A stretch of DNA of 39,607 bases from Sandaracinobacteroides sp041675905. GTDB lineage: Bacteria > Pseudomonadota > Alphaproteobacteria > Sphingomonadales > Sphingomonadaceae. Of this stretch, positions 24,181 to 32,560 are shown one piece after another. Made by a program: the position numbers and the translations under genes. A model generated the notes under the pieces. The model did not search any database, was not told where the DNA came from, and saw only the letters and a list, made by a program, of their open reading frames with translations. The stretch covers positions 1-39,607 of the forward strand of contig JBAYSX010000023.1 of the NCBI GenBank assembly GCA_041675905.1, read 5' to 3'. The stretch's first letter is position 1, and every line of letters starts with the position of its first letter.

Positions 24181-25365
24181 TTGCTTGAGAACATAGTCAT
24201 CCTCTCGGCCGCCCGAACGGCCATCGGTTCGTTCGGTGGTGGCCTGAAGGATATGGCGCCAGCCCAGCTCGGCGGCATCGTTATTCGCGAAGCCATTTCC
24301 CGCGCCGGCATTTCAGCTGACACGGTTCAGCATGTCGTGATGGGACAGGTGATCCAGACGGTCCCGCAGGACGCCTATCTGGCTCGGGTGGCGGCGCTGG
24401 AAGCCGGCATTCCTGTTACTTCTCCCGCATTAACGCTCAATCGCCTCTGCGGATCGAGCATCCAGGCTATTATTTCCGCGTCCCAGATGGTGGCGCTGGG
24501 TGAGATAGAGTTTGCAGTGGCGGGCGGCGCCGAGTGCATGACACGCGCGCCGCATTATGTGACTGCGGCGCGTTTCGGCCAGAAGATGGGCGCGGTGCAG
24601 ATGCTCGATGCACTGACCGCGATTCTGTCGGATCCGCAAGATGGCTACCATATGGGCGTCACCGCTGAAAATGTCGCGGAACAGTGCCACATCAGCCGTG
24701 GTGATCAGGATGAGGTCGCGGCGGAAAGCCAGCGCCGCGCCGCCAGGGCAATTTCGGAAGGACGGTTTGTCGAACAGATCGTGCCGGTCCCGGTAAAATC
24801 CCGTAAAGGCACGGTCATGTTCGATACGGACGAAAATGTCCGCGCGGACACAACTGTCGACACGCTTGCGACGTTGAAGCCGGTGTTCAAAAAAGACGGT
24901 ACGGTAACGGCGGGCAACGCCTCGACCATTAACGATGGCGCGGCTGCTGTGGTGCTTGCATCCGAAGAGGCGGCGAAGCGCCAGGGGTTGAAACCGCGCG
25001 CCCGCATCCTCGGCTGGGGCCATGCCGGCGTCGATCCGTCGGTAATGGGTCTGGGGCCAATCGGCGCAGTACCGATTGCCCTCAGGCGTGCCAATCTGGA
25101 CCTTTCGCAGATCGACCGTATCGAATCCAACGAGGCGTTCGCGGCACAGGCTTGCGCCGTAGCCCGCGAACTGCATTTCGATCCCGAGCGTACGAACGTG
25201 AATGGATCGGGCATTTCACTTGGCCATCCGGTCGGCGCGACCGGGGCGATCCTCGTTACCAAGCTGCTCTACGAACTGGATCGGATCGATGGCCGTTATG
25301 GTCTGGCGACGATGTGCATCGGTGGCGGGCAGGGTATCGCGCTGGTGATCGAACGACTGAAATGA
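24181..25365 (+). CDS. Acetyl-CoA C-acetyltransferase (thiolase)
   Basis: Joins two acetyl-CoA to acetoacetyl-CoA, or the reverse in beta-oxidation. The thiolase triad is complete: Cys in LNRLCGSSIQAI near residue 90, His in GISLGHPVGATGA and Cys in TMCIGGGQG. Size (394) and the NEAFAAQA block fit the biosynthetic/PhaA-like branch, but substrate range cannot be fixed; no phaB or phaC is nearby. The start is TTG at 24181, supported by AAAGGA eight bases upstream and by a family-like N-terminus ENIVILSAARTAIGSF. The 127 bases before it are without other features. A strong hairpin separates it from hemF. Confidence 0.92.
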   Translation: MLENIVILSAARTAIGSFGGGLKDMAPAQLGGIVIREAISRAGISADTVQHVVMGQVIQTVPQDAYLARVAALEAGIPVTSPALTLNRLCGSSIQAIISASQMVALGEIEFAVAGGAECMTRAPHYVTAARFGQKMGAVQMLDALTAILSDPQDGYHMGVTAENVAEQCHISRGDQDEVAAESQRRAARAISEGRFVEQIVPVPVKSRKGTVMFDTDENVRADTTVDTLATLKPVFKKDGTVTAGNASTINDGAAAVVLASEEAAKRQGLKPRARILGWGHAGVDPSVMGLGPIGAVPIALRRANLDLSQIDRIESNEAFAAQACAVARELHFDPERTNVNGSGISLGHPVGATGAILVTKLLYELDRIDGRYGLATMCIGGGQGIALVIERLK

Positions 25366-25373
25366 TGATGGAC

Positions 25374-25402
25374 GCTACGGGAAGCAACCTGCTTCCCGTA
25401 GC
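25374..25402. terminator. Bidirectional terminator hairpin between thiolase and hemF
   Basis: Perfect 13-base arms (GCTACGGGAAGCA and its complement) with a 3-base loop lie in the 50-base gap between two convergent genes. The U-run is weak on both sides, but position and stem strength make shared termination likely. Confidence 0.75.
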
Positions 25403-25415
25403 CAAATTCCTGTGG

Positions 25416-26303
25416 TCAGCTGTCCCAGCGCACTTCCGGCGGCAGGCTCATCAGAATCGCGTCGACATTCCCGCCGGTTTTCAGGCCGAACTGGGTTCCG
25501 CGGTCGTGAACGAGATTAAATTCCGCATAAATACCACGATACCGCAATAGTTTCAGTCGCTCCGCTTCGTTCCATGGCGTTGCCATGCGGGCGCGCACTA
25601 TGGGTGGGAACGCGGCAAGAAAAGCCTCGCCGACATCGCGGGTGAAGGCAAAATTTCGCTCAAACGCCTCCGCATCCGGGCATTCCAGATGATCGTAGAA
25701 TATGCCGCCGACTCCGCGTGCCCGATTGCGGTGAGGAACGAAGAAATAACGGTCACACCAGTCTGAAAAGTCCGCCCAGTGGGTGGGGGAATGGCGGTCG
25801 CATGCCGCCTGCAGTTCCGTCTTGAAGGCTGCGGTGTCCGAATCATAGGGCAGGGCGGGATTGAGATCCGCTCCGCCGCCAAACCAGCGTTTGGTGGTGG
25901 TCAGGAAGCGGGTATTCATATGTACCGCCGGCACATGCGGATTGGCCATATGGGCGACGAGGCTGATGCCGGTGGCAAAGAAGTGCGGGTCTTCCCCGGC
26001 ACCCAGGATGGTGGAAGCGAACTGCGGCGAGAATCGCCCGTGAACGGTGGAAATGTTGACGCCAACCTTTTCGAAGATTCGACCCTGCATGATGCTCATC
26101 GTGCCGCCGCCGCCGGGTTCGCCATAATCGTCCGCGCGTTCCCAGGTGCGGCGTTCAAAGCGACCGGGGGCGGAAGGCGCATTGGGCAGTGCCGGCAAAG
26201 ATGCGCCTTCATCTTCAATAGTTTCGAATGCAGAACAGATGCGGTCTCGCAAGTTGCGGAACCAGGTTTCAGCAGCAAGCTGCGCGTCGTCCATCTTGGT
26301 CAT
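25416..26303 (-). CDS. hemF: Oxygen-dependent coproporphyrinogen III oxidase HemF
   Basis: Converts coproporphyrinogen III to protoporphyrinogen IX in haem synthesis using O2. The family blocks are all present: WERADDYGEPGGGGTMSIMQ, GVNISTVHGRFSP, HMNTRFLTT, RWFGGGADLNPALPY, RGVGGIFYDHL and the C-terminal YAEFNLVHDRGTQFGLKTGG. Length is 295 residues. AGGAA is well spaced before the ATG. No other haem genes are adjacent. Confidence 0.96.
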   Translation of the reverse strand: MTKMDDAQLAAETWFRNLRDRICSAFETIEDEGASLPALPNAPSAPGRFERRTWERADDYGEPGGGGTMSIMQGRIFEKVGVNISTVHGRFSPQFASTILGAGEDPHFFATGISLVAHMANPHVPAVHMNTRFLTTTKRWFGGGADLNPALPYDSDTAAFKTELQAACDRHSPTHWADFSDWCDRYFFVPHRNRARGVGGIFYDHLECPDAEAFERNFAFTRDVGEAFLAAFPPIVRARMATPWNEAERLKLLRYRGIYAEFNLVHDRGTQFGLKTGGNVDAILMSLPPEVRWDS

Positions 26304-26382
26304 AGGCTGTTCCTAGCCCGCTTTCCCGGTACCCGGCAATGATCGAAGTCAAAGGATAAGCGCAGTTTTATGCCAAAGCCGC

Positions 26383-26411
26383 TTGACAGTCTCGTGTCGG
26401 GGTCATACACC
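26383..26411 (+). promoter_or_regulatory. Promoter for tRNA-Asp
   Basis: A consensus TTGACA at 26383-26388 stands 39 bases before the tRNA. After 17 bases comes TACACC, a poor -10 match, with CATACA two bases earlier as an alternative. Confidence 0.5.
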
Positions 26412-26427
26412 GCCGCCTCACCATGAA

Positions 26428-26504
26428 GCGGGTGTAGCTCAGTTGGTTAGAGTGCCGGCCTGTCACGCCGGAGGTCGCGGGTTCGAGCCCCGTCACTCGC
26501 GCCA
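26428..26504 (+). tRNA. tRNA-Asp(GTC)
   Basis: Complete 77-base cloverleaf: acceptor GCGGGTG pairs with CACTCGC (one G-T wobble), D arm with AGTTGGTTAGA, anticodon arm CCGGC-CTGTCAC-GCCGG giving GTC, T arm GTTCGAGCC, discriminator G and an encoded CCA. Confidence 0.97.
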
Positions 26505-26543
26505 TGGTGTTGAGGACAAGGGCCCCCGGGAAGGCCAGCGCAG

Positions 26544-26765
26544 TCAGCGCCGGACACGCCAGCGACCGGTAACAATCCATACAGTCAGTGGCCGCGCCGG
26601 GAAAATCCAAGCCACTCCCAGAATAATCCAGATCGGTAACTGCAGCATCGGATGCAGGCGCGCCACCGGCTCGAACAGCCACACCACGAGCAACGCGTAG
26701 ACAAGAATCAGGAACAGCAGCGCGAGGATTCCCAGCGGTGCGCGGAGATTGGGGTTTTCGGACAT
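26544..26765 (-). CDS. DUF2842 domain-containing membrane protein
   Basis: A 73-residue protein of an alphaproteobacterial family of unknown function. Two membrane helices are clear: LGILALLFLILVYALLVVWL and LPIWIILGVAWIFPARPLTV. The ending LPIW...GVAWIFPARPLTVWI is the family signature as I know it. It follows the 5-FCL gene by 6 bases on the same strand and is probably co-transcribed. Confidence 0.8.
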   Translation of the reverse strand: MSENPNLRAPLGILALLFLILVYALLVVWLFEPVARLHPMLQLPIWIILGVAWIFPARPLTVWIVTGRWRVRR

Positions 26766-26771
26766 CCCCGC

Positions 26772-27443
26772 CTATCTATCGTGCCGGAAGACAGGGTGAA
26801 AGGCCGTTGGTGTCGCAATCGCATCCAGAGGCTGATCCCAGGGCTGCACATCCAGCGAATCGACGATTTGCATATCCCAGCACAGGCCGACCGCCATTAC
26901 CGGGCCGTGGCTGCGCGCTTCAGCCAAAGTGCGATCATAATGACCGCCACCCTGACCCATGCGGTTGCCTTGCAGATCCGCTGCCACCAGCGGCACCAGC
27001 AACACATCGGGGTGCGTACGCGGTGCGGTCGCCGGCGGCTCCGGTATGCCCTGATAGCCCGGAGACAGTGCGGATTCCGGTGCGATATGGAAAATCAGCG
27101 GCGCATCAGGCTGGGCGCGAGGCCAGGCAATGCGCCAGCCAAGTTTGCCTGCGCGGCGCATGATCGCGTCCGGACTGATCTCTGCCCGGACGGCTGCGTG
27201 AACGCCCAATACACCTGGCGGACCCAGATGCGGGATTACGACATCGGCCAGTTGTTCCAGCAATAGCGCCCGCTCCTCGGGTGAGAGGCTATCGACAAAG
27301 GCGCGTCGCGCGGCGCGCCGACCGACGCGAAAACCATGGCGGAGGTCAGATGAGGGAGGGGAGGGGCGGGTCAGCGCACGACTCCTGCATTTCGGGCAAT
27401 TACCTGGCGCAAATACATACCGCGACGGGTGGCGGACCCGCAT
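26772..27443 (-). CDS. 5-formyltetrahydrofolate cyclo-ligase, start uncertain
   Basis: ATP-dependent enzyme that returns 5-formyl-THF to the folate pool as 5,10-methenyl-THF. The core matches the family: RRAARRAFVDSLSPEERALL, the ATP/substrate block VLLVPLVAADLQGNRMGQGGGHYDRTL and the end PWDQPLDAIATPT. From the only in-frame ATG (27443) it has 223 residues, some 30 more than usual. The extra N-terminus (RVRHPSRYVFAPGNCPKCRS) is unlike the family and begins inside the probable 6S RNA. Between that ATG and the conserved core there is no ATG, GTG or TTG in frame, so the real start is a rare codon, the long form is real, or the reading frame is broken. Confidence 0.85.
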   Translation of the reverse strand: MRVRHPSRYVFAPGNCPKCRSRALTRPSPPSSDLRHGFRVGRRAARRAFVDSLSPEERALLLEQLADVVIPHLGPPGVLGVHAAVRAEISPDAIMRRAGKLGWRIAWPRAQPDAPLIFHIAPESALSPGYQGIPEPPATAPRTHPDVLLVPLVAADLQGNRMGQGGGHYDRTLAEARSHGPVMAVGLCWDMQIVDSLDVQPWDQPLDAIATPTAFHPVFRHDR

Positions 27444-27565
27444 TGACCGTTTGCCTGAAGATCCGCTGACGCCAGTACGTCAGGTGGGAGCCATATGATC
27501 GGGACCAGGATCCCGGCAGGGACAGCCCCCGTTCGGATGATTATAGCCTCAGGGATGCTTTATGG
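27430..27565 (-). ncRNA. ssrS: 6S RNA (approximate ends)
   Basis: 6S RNA binds sigma-70 RNA polymerase and shuts promoters in stationary phase. Position between zapA and the 5-FCL gene is its conserved place in proteobacteria. The minus-strand RNA folds accordingly: a closing stem CCUGAGG (27553-27547) with CUUCAGG (27460-27454), a large open centre, an upper stem GGGGGCU with GGCUCCC, an apical hairpin CGGGA-N6-UCCCG, and a side hairpin CUGACG-N6-CGUCAG. The ends are my estimate; only the closed core 27454-27553 is well supported. A CATAAA at 27564-27559 may be the -10 box, though no good -35 was found. Confidence 0.62.
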
Positions 27566-27598
27566 CGCGCATCATGCAGGTATCCGCCATAAATCAAT

Positions 27599-27916
27599 CT
27601 AGGGGGTCTGTGCCGCATTCTCAAGCCCTTCCGCCAGAGCTTCCACGCGCGCGATCAGCGACTCCAGCGCGCCATCATCTGGCACAGGGGCTGTGGCGGC
27701 CGATTGCGTCTTTGCACGCGCTTCGTTCAGTTCAGCGACTACGATCAGCGCAGACATCAACAATAAACGGCCTTCACTGACCGCCCCGAGGGAATCCGAA
27801 AGCGCTACGGCTTTCTCATTCAGATATGCGGCCGCCGCGCGGAGGGCGGCCTCCTCGCCGTCGCCGCACAGCAGCCGGTAGGAACGGCCGCCGACTTTGG
27901 CGACGACCTCAGCCAT
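27599..27916 (-). CDS. zapA: Cell division protein ZapA
   Basis: Small protein that bundles FtsZ filaments at the division site. The N-terminal domain begins AEVVAKVGGRSYRLLCGDGEE with LRAAAAYLNEKA, and the C-terminal coiled coil includes LLLMSALIVVAELNEAR, both as in ZapA. Length is 105 residues. GGAGGG lies before the ATG. Its start overlaps the end of the small coiled-coil gene upstream by 8 bases. Confidence 0.88.
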   Translation of the reverse strand: MAEVVAKVGGRSYRLLCGDGEEAALRAAAAYLNEKAVALSDSLGAVSEGRLLLMSALIVVAELNEARAKTQSAATAPVPDDGALESLIARVEALAEGLENAAQTP

Positions 27917-28118
27917 TCTTGCCCTCCGTTCCGGCGATCAGTGCATCCAGTCCGTTGATGGCGCTTTGCGTCTCCGACCGGAGATGTGCGTAACGGCTGG
28001 CGATCTGCGCGGCTGCGGCCTCGGCACGCGCAATGGCGCCCTCCAGCCGCGCGATGCGCTGTTCCATCGCAGCACAGGATGTTTCGTTAACCGATCGGTG
28101 CTTTGCTTCGGGTGCCAA
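27909..28118 (-). CDS. Small coiled-coil protein upstream of zapA
   Basis: Uncharacterised 69-residue protein, mostly one helix (MEQRIARLEGAIARAEAAAA, then IASRYAHLRSETQSAINGL) with heptad-like spacing. A small helical gene before zapA is common in this group, which hints at a division-related role but does not prove one. The listed start is TTG at 28118, with GGCGAG just upstream; ATG 28067 would give 52 residues. It overlaps zapA by 8 bases, so translation is coupled. Confidence 0.65.
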   Translation of the reverse strand: MAPEAKHRSVNETSCAAMEQRIARLEGAIARAEAAAAQIASRYAHLRSETQSAINGLDALIAGTEGKNG

Positions 28119-28194
28119 GTTTCTCGCCTATCCCTTTGCACAGATGCAAGGGTTTCATGGATAAGCCCCGGGGGCTATCCGGTCAATGGCGGGG

Positions 28195-28213
28195 CGCCAT
28201 GTGCCGCATGGCG
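28195..28213. promoter_or_regulatory. Hairpin in the divergent region upstream of tkt
   Basis: CGCCATG-N5-CATGGCG is a perfect 7-bp inverted repeat in the 208-base gap between the coiled-coil gene (minus) and tkt (plus). A second GC-rich hairpin (AGCCCC-G-GGGGCT) lies near 28164-28176. They may be leader structures or operators. Confidence 0.3.
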
Positions 28214-28305
28214 TTGATTTCCAGCGACAGCCCTGCAAGGGAAGCAGCGCAACGGCGCGAGCCGTGCGACTCGGGCGTGCCGCGCCCACCCTGTCATCTG
28301 CATTC

Positions 28306-28323
28306 TGCGGTGCATATACCGCA
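28306..28323. promoter_or_regulatory. 18-bp dyad abutting the tkt start
   Basis: TGCGGT-GCATAT-ACCGCA ends 3 bases before the ATG at 28327. It occupies the place where a ribosome site would be, and no such site is visible. Confidence 0.4.
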
Positions 28324-28326
28324 TGT

Positions 28327-30342
28327 ATGTCCTGGAGCCGTTCAAACTTGTCCACACTGCCGCAACATCTGCTGAAACCCATGGCTAACGCCATCCGGGC
28401 GCTTGCCATGGACGCCGTAGAGGCCGCAAATTCCGGCCATCCCGGCATGCCGATGGGCATGGCCGACGCCGCCACAATCCTGTGGGGCGAAGTGTTGAAA
28501 TATGATCCGTCCGCGCCGGACTGGGCAGACCGGGACCGTTTTATTCTGTCCGCCGGTCATGGCTCGATGCTGATTTATGCGTTGCTGCATCTGTCCGGCT
28601 ACGCGCGACCGACGATGGATGACATCCGCAATTTCCGCCAACTGGGCAGCCCGTGCGCCGGTCACCCGGAAAACTTCGAACTTCCTGGCGTCGAGTGCAC
28701 CACAGGTCCGCTCGGACAGGGGCTCGCCATGTCCGTGGGCATGGCGATTGCCGAGCGGCATCTGGCGGCGCAATTTGGCGCGGATCTGGTCGATCATCGC
28801 ACCTGGGTGATTGCCGGGGACGGCTGCCTGATGGAAGGCATCAGCCATGAAGCCATTGGCCTTGCCGGACATCTGGAGCTGGATCGCCTGAACGTCATCT
28901 GGGACGATAATAATATCTCGATCGACGGCAAGCTGGATTTGTCTACGTCCGAAGATGTGCCAGCGCGTTTTTGCGCCGCCGGATGGCATGTGACAACCTG
29001 CGATGGCCATGATCCGGAATCGATACGCAAAGCCTATGCCGAAGCCATGGCGGCGGACCGGCCATCGTTGATCCAGTGCAAGACGATCATCGGTTATGGC
29101 GCACCGACGAAACAGGGTTCCGAGAAAACCCATGGGTCTCCGCTGGGTGCGGCGGAAATCGCCGCGACACGGGAACAACTTGGCTGGACGGCGGAACCGT
29201 TCGAGATTCCGGAAGAAGTTGCCGAAGCCTGGGCTGCGACGGGAGCGCGCGGCGGTGCAGCGCGCGCTGCCTGGGAAGATCGTCTGGCAAGGCATGAACA
29301 TCGCGCCGAATTTTCCCGGCGCATGGCAGGCAACCTGCCAGAAAATTTCACCCTGACTGACTTGCGGAGTGCCGTTGCAGCCGATCCCCGACCGGTGGCC
29401 ACGCGCAAGGCATCGGAAATCGCACTTGATGCAATCAACCCGCTGTTGCCTGATACGGTGGGCGGTTCGGCGGATTTGACCGGCTCCAACAATACGCGCT
29501 CCAAAGATCAGACGATTCTGTCGGCGGCGGATTATGGCGGTCGCTATATCCACTATGGTATCCGCGAATTCGGCATGGCCGCAGCCATGAACGGTATGGC
29601 GCTGCATGGCGGCATTATTCCTTATGGCGGCACTTTCCTGGTATTTGCCGATTACGCCCGGGGCGCCATCCGCCTGTCAGCCTTGCAGCGGGCTGGTGTC
29701 ATCTATGTTTTGACCCATGATTCCATCGGGCTTGGCGAAGACGGACCTACGCACCAGCCGATCGAGCATCTGGCAAGTTTGCGCGCCATCCCCAATCTGG
29801 CGGTTTATCGCCCGGCGGATGCGCTGGAGACGGCGGAATGCTGGGAACTGGCGCTCGCAGACCGCACGCGGCCATCGGTGCTGGCTCTGACCCGGCAGAA
29901 TTTGCCGCTGCTGCGTGCTTCTGCCAAAGATAATCTTTCGGCAAAGGGCGGTTATCGTCTGGTATCCGCTACCGCACCGCGCAAGGTGGTGGTGGTGGCG
30001 ACCGGTTCGGAAGTGTCGCTGGCGGTGGAGGCAGCAAAGCTGCTGGAGACAAAGGGCATCGGCGTGGATGTCGTTTCCTTGCCTTCGTGGGAAGTCTTCG
30101 CGGAACAACCGGCGGAATACCGCAGCGATCTGTTGCCAGCCGGTGTGTTGAAGGTATCGATCGAAGCCGCATCTGGCTTTGGCTGGGAGCGTATCGTCGG
30201 TTCCGATGGGCTGATCATTGGCATCGACAGTTTCGGTGCGTCCGCACCGGCGGCGGATCTGTTCCGCCACTTCGGGTTCGTGCCGGACGCGGTGGCCGCC
30301 CGGATCGAGGAAGCAGTACAAAAACAAGGAGCGAACGCATGA
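28327..30342 (+). CDS. tkt: Transketolase
   Basis: Thiamine-diphosphate enzyme that moves two-carbon units between sugar phosphates in the pentose phosphate pathway. Motifs in order: LAMDAVEAANSGHPGMPMG, LSAGHGSMLIYALLHLSGY, cofactor site GDGCLMEGISHEA, IREFGMAAAMNGMALHGG with the catalytic Glu, and HDSIGLGEDGPTHQPIEHL. From ATG 28327 it has 671 residues; ATG 28381 would give 653, also a normal length, and neither has a ribosome site. It heads the run tkt-gap-pgk-fba and its stop overlaps gap by 4 bases. Confidence 0.95.
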   Translation: MSWSRSNLSTLPQHLLKPMANAIRALAMDAVEAANSGHPGMPMGMADAATILWGEVLKYDPSAPDWADRDRFILSAGHGSMLIYALLHLSGYARPTMDDIRNFRQLGSPCAGHPENFELPGVECTTGPLGQGLAMSVGMAIAERHLAAQFGADLVDHRTWVIAGDGCLMEGISHEAIGLAGHLELDRLNVIWDDNNISIDGKLDLSTSEDVPARFCAAGWHVTTCDGHDPESIRKAYAEAMAADRPSLIQCKTIIGYGAPTKQGSEKTHGSPLGAAEIAATREQLGWTAEPFEIPEEVAEAWAATGARGGAARAAWEDRLARHEHRAEFSRRMAGNLPENFTLTDLRSAVAADPRPVATRKASEIALDAINPLLPDTVGGSADLTGSNNTRSKDQTILSAADYGGRYIHYGIREFGMAAAMNGMALHGGIIPYGGTFLVFADYARGAIRLSALQRAGVIYVLTHDSIGLGEDGPTHQPIEHLASLRAIPNLAVYRPADALETAECWELALADRTRPSVLALTRQNLPLLRASAKDNLSAKGGYRLVSATAPRKVVVVATGSEVSLAVEAAKLLETKGIGVDVVSLPSWEVFAEQPAEYRSDLLPAGVLKVSIEAASGFGWERIVGSDGLIIGIDSFGASAPAADLFRHFGFVPDAVAARIEEAVQKQGANA

Positions 30343-31340
30343 AGGTTGCAATCAATGGTTTCGGACGCATCGGGCGGTTGGTGCTGCGGGCGATCTTGGA
30401 AAATAACCGTTCCGACATCGAGGTCGTGGCGATCAACGATCTCGGTGACGCCAGGGCCAATGCACTGCTGTTTTCACGCGATTCCGTGCATGGTCGCTTC
30501 CCCGGCGTAGTAGAGACCGATGGTAACGATCTGGTTATCAACGGAAAGCATATCCGCGTAACTGCCGAGCGCGATCCCTCGAAGCTGCCCCACAAGGAAC
30601 TTGGTGTCGATCTGGCGCTGGAGTGCACCGGTTTCTTCACCGAAGCGGGCAAGGCGCGCGCCCATATCGACGCCGGCGCACGCAAGGTGCTGATTTCGGC
30701 GCCTGGAAAGGGTGTTGACCTTACCGTCGTTTATGGAGTCAATCACGACAAGCTGACGGCAGACCATAATATCGTTTCCAACGCATCCTGTACCACCAAC
30801 TGCCTCGCGCCGGTAGCGAAAGTGCTGCATGAACTGGTTGGTATCGAGCGCGGTTTGATGACGACGATCCACGCCTACACCAACGACCAGAAGATCCTGG
30901 ATCAGGTCCACAGCGATCCGCGCCGCGCCCGTGCCGCCGCCATGTCGATCATCCCGACGACCACGGGTGCAGCCCGGGCGGTCGCCGAAGTATTGCCGGA
31001 ACTGAAGGGCAAGCTTGACGGTTCCGCCGTGCGCGTGCCGACGCCCAACGTCAGCCTCGTCGATCTGACCTTCCAGCCGGGCCGGGACACCACGAGGGAA
31101 GAGATCAACGCGGCGCTGAAGGCCGCGAGCGAAGGCGCGCTGAAGGGCGTCCTCGCCTATACGGATGAGCCGCTGGTTTCGATCGACTTCAACCATAATC
31201 CGGCCAGCTCGACCATCGACAGCCTGGAAACTGCCGTGCTGGAAGGCAAGCTGGTGCGGGTCGTTTCGTGGTATGATAACGAATGGGGTTTCTCCAACCG
31301 CATGTCCGATACGGCGGCAGCGATGGGCAAATTCCTCTGA
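30339..31340 (+). CDS. gap: Glyceraldehyde-3-phosphate dehydrogenase
   Basis: Oxidises and phosphorylates glyceraldehyde 3-phosphate, or the reverse in gluconeogenesis. NAD site INGFGRIGRLVLRA at the N-terminus with INDL further on, the active cysteine in SNASCTTNCLAP, and the C-terminal VSWYDNEWGFSNRM are all present in 333 residues. The AINDLGDARANALLFSRDSVHG block is a variant frequent in sphingomonads. It overlaps tkt (ATGA) and shares one base with pgk (TGATG), so all three are coupled. Confidence 0.96.
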   Translation: MKVAINGFGRIGRLVLRAILENNRSDIEVVAINDLGDARANALLFSRDSVHGRFPGVVETDGNDLVINGKHIRVTAERDPSKLPHKELGVDLALECTGFFTEAGKARAHIDAGARKVLISAPGKGVDLTVVYGVNHDKLTADHNIVSNASCTTNCLAPVAKVLHELVGIERGLMTTIHAYTNDQKILDQVHSDPRRARAAAMSIIPTTTGAARAVAEVLPELKGKLDGSAVRVPTPNVSLVDLTFQPGRDTTREEINAALKAASEGALKGVLAYTDEPLVSIDFNHNPASSTIDSLETAVLEGKLVRVVSWYDNEWGFSNRMSDTAAAMGKFL

Positions 31341-32536
31341 TGGCGCGCACGCTCGACGATCTGCCGGGCGACTTGCGCGGCAAGCGGGTACTCGTCCGCT
31401 GCGATCTCAATGTGCCGATGACGGACGGGAAAGTATCGGACGCGACGCGGCTGGCGGCGGCGGTGCCTACCATCGCCACGCTTGCCGACCGTGGCGCGGT
31501 GGTGCTGGTTCTGTCCCACTTCGGTCGCCCGAAAGGCAAGGCAGATCCGCAATATTCGCTGGAACCAATTGCTCCCGTGCTGGCGGATGTTTTGGGTCGC
31601 GGGGTGGCGTTCGTCCCGGCCAGCGCCGGGGCGGAAGCCGAAGCGGCGGTCGTCGAGTTGCACCCTGGTCAGGTGGCGGTGCTGGAAAACACCCGCTTCC
31701 ACGCCGGGGAAGAGAAAAACGATCCTGGGCTGGCGCGGCAGTTCGCCCGCCTGGGCGATTATTATGTAAATGATGCCTTTTCCGCCGCGCACCGGGCGCA
31801 TGCGTCCACCGAAGGGCTGGCACATATATTGCCAGCCTTTGCCGGCCGGGCGATGGAGGCGGAACTGAAGGCGCTTGAAGCGGCGCTGGGATCGCCGCAG
31901 CGGCCTGTGGCCGCTGTCGTGGGCGGTGCGAAGGTCTCCACCAAACTCGATGTGCTGACGCATCTGGTGCAGAAGGTCGATCATCTGATGATCGGCGGGG
32001 GCATGGCCAACACATTCCTGGCGGCGCGCGGCATCAATGTCGGCAAGTCCCTGTGCGAACATGATCTGGGCGACACGGCGCGCGACATCCTTGTGCGCGC
32101 CGAATCCGCCGGCTGTACGGTGCATCTGCCCTATGATGTGGTGGTGGCGGGGGAGTTCAAGGCAAACGCACCCAGCAAGGTCGTGAATATCCACGAAATT
32201 CCGGCTGATCAGATGGTGCTCGATATCGGGCCGCAAGCCGTGGAGGCACTGGCCGATGTGCTGAAAACCTGCGCCACCCTGGTGTGGAACGGGCCAATGG
32301 GCGCATTCGAAATTCCGCCGTTCGATGCGGCGACCGTGTCACTGGCCCGCACCGCCGCTGCCCTCACCGAGGGCGGCACACTTGTGTCGGTCGCCGGGGG
32401 CGGCGATACGGTTGCAGCGCTCAACCATGCCGGCGTTACCGATAAATTCACATTCGTCTCGACAGCCGGAGGCGCCTTCCTCGAATGGATGGAAGGCAAG
32501 GATCTCCCGGGCGTCAAGGCTCTTGACCAGCAATAG
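31340..32536 (+). CDS. pgk: Phosphoglycerate kinase
   Basis: Interconverts 1,3-bisphosphoglycerate and 3-phosphoglycerate with ADP/ATP. The substrate-binding RVLVRCDLNVPM and LSHFGRPKGK are in the N-domain, VVGGAKVSTKLDVL and the nucleotide loop GGGDTVAAL in the C-domain, and the last helix begins TAGGAFLEWMEG. Length is 398 residues. The start at 31340 is set by the family N-terminus and shares a base with the gap stop; longer forms would read back into gap. Confidence 0.96.
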   Translation: MARTLDDLPGDLRGKRVLVRCDLNVPMTDGKVSDATRLAAAVPTIATLADRGAVVLVLSHFGRPKGKADPQYSLEPIAPVLADVLGRGVAFVPASAGAEAEAAVVELHPGQVAVLENTRFHAGEEKNDPGLARQFARLGDYYVNDAFSAAHRAHASTEGLAHILPAFAGRAMEAELKALEAALGSPQRPVAAVVGGAKVSTKLDVLTHLVQKVDHLMIGGGMANTFLAARGINVGKSLCEHDLGDTARDILVRAESAGCTVHLPYDVVVAGEFKANAPSKVVNIHEIPADQMVLDIGPQAVEALADVLKTCATLVWNGPMGAFEIPPFDAATVSLARTAAALTEGGTLVSVAGGGDTVAALNHAGVTDKFTFVSTAGGAFLEWMEGKDLPGVKALDQQ

Positions 32537-32560
32537 TGGCTAATCAGAAGAGGTTAAACC

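Noticed and set aside
28342..29607. Long open frame (421 codons) antisense to tkt
   Set aside because: It has no family features and mirrors the third-position GC bias of tkt; similar long shadows lie opposite mutY, fabF, leuC and pgk.
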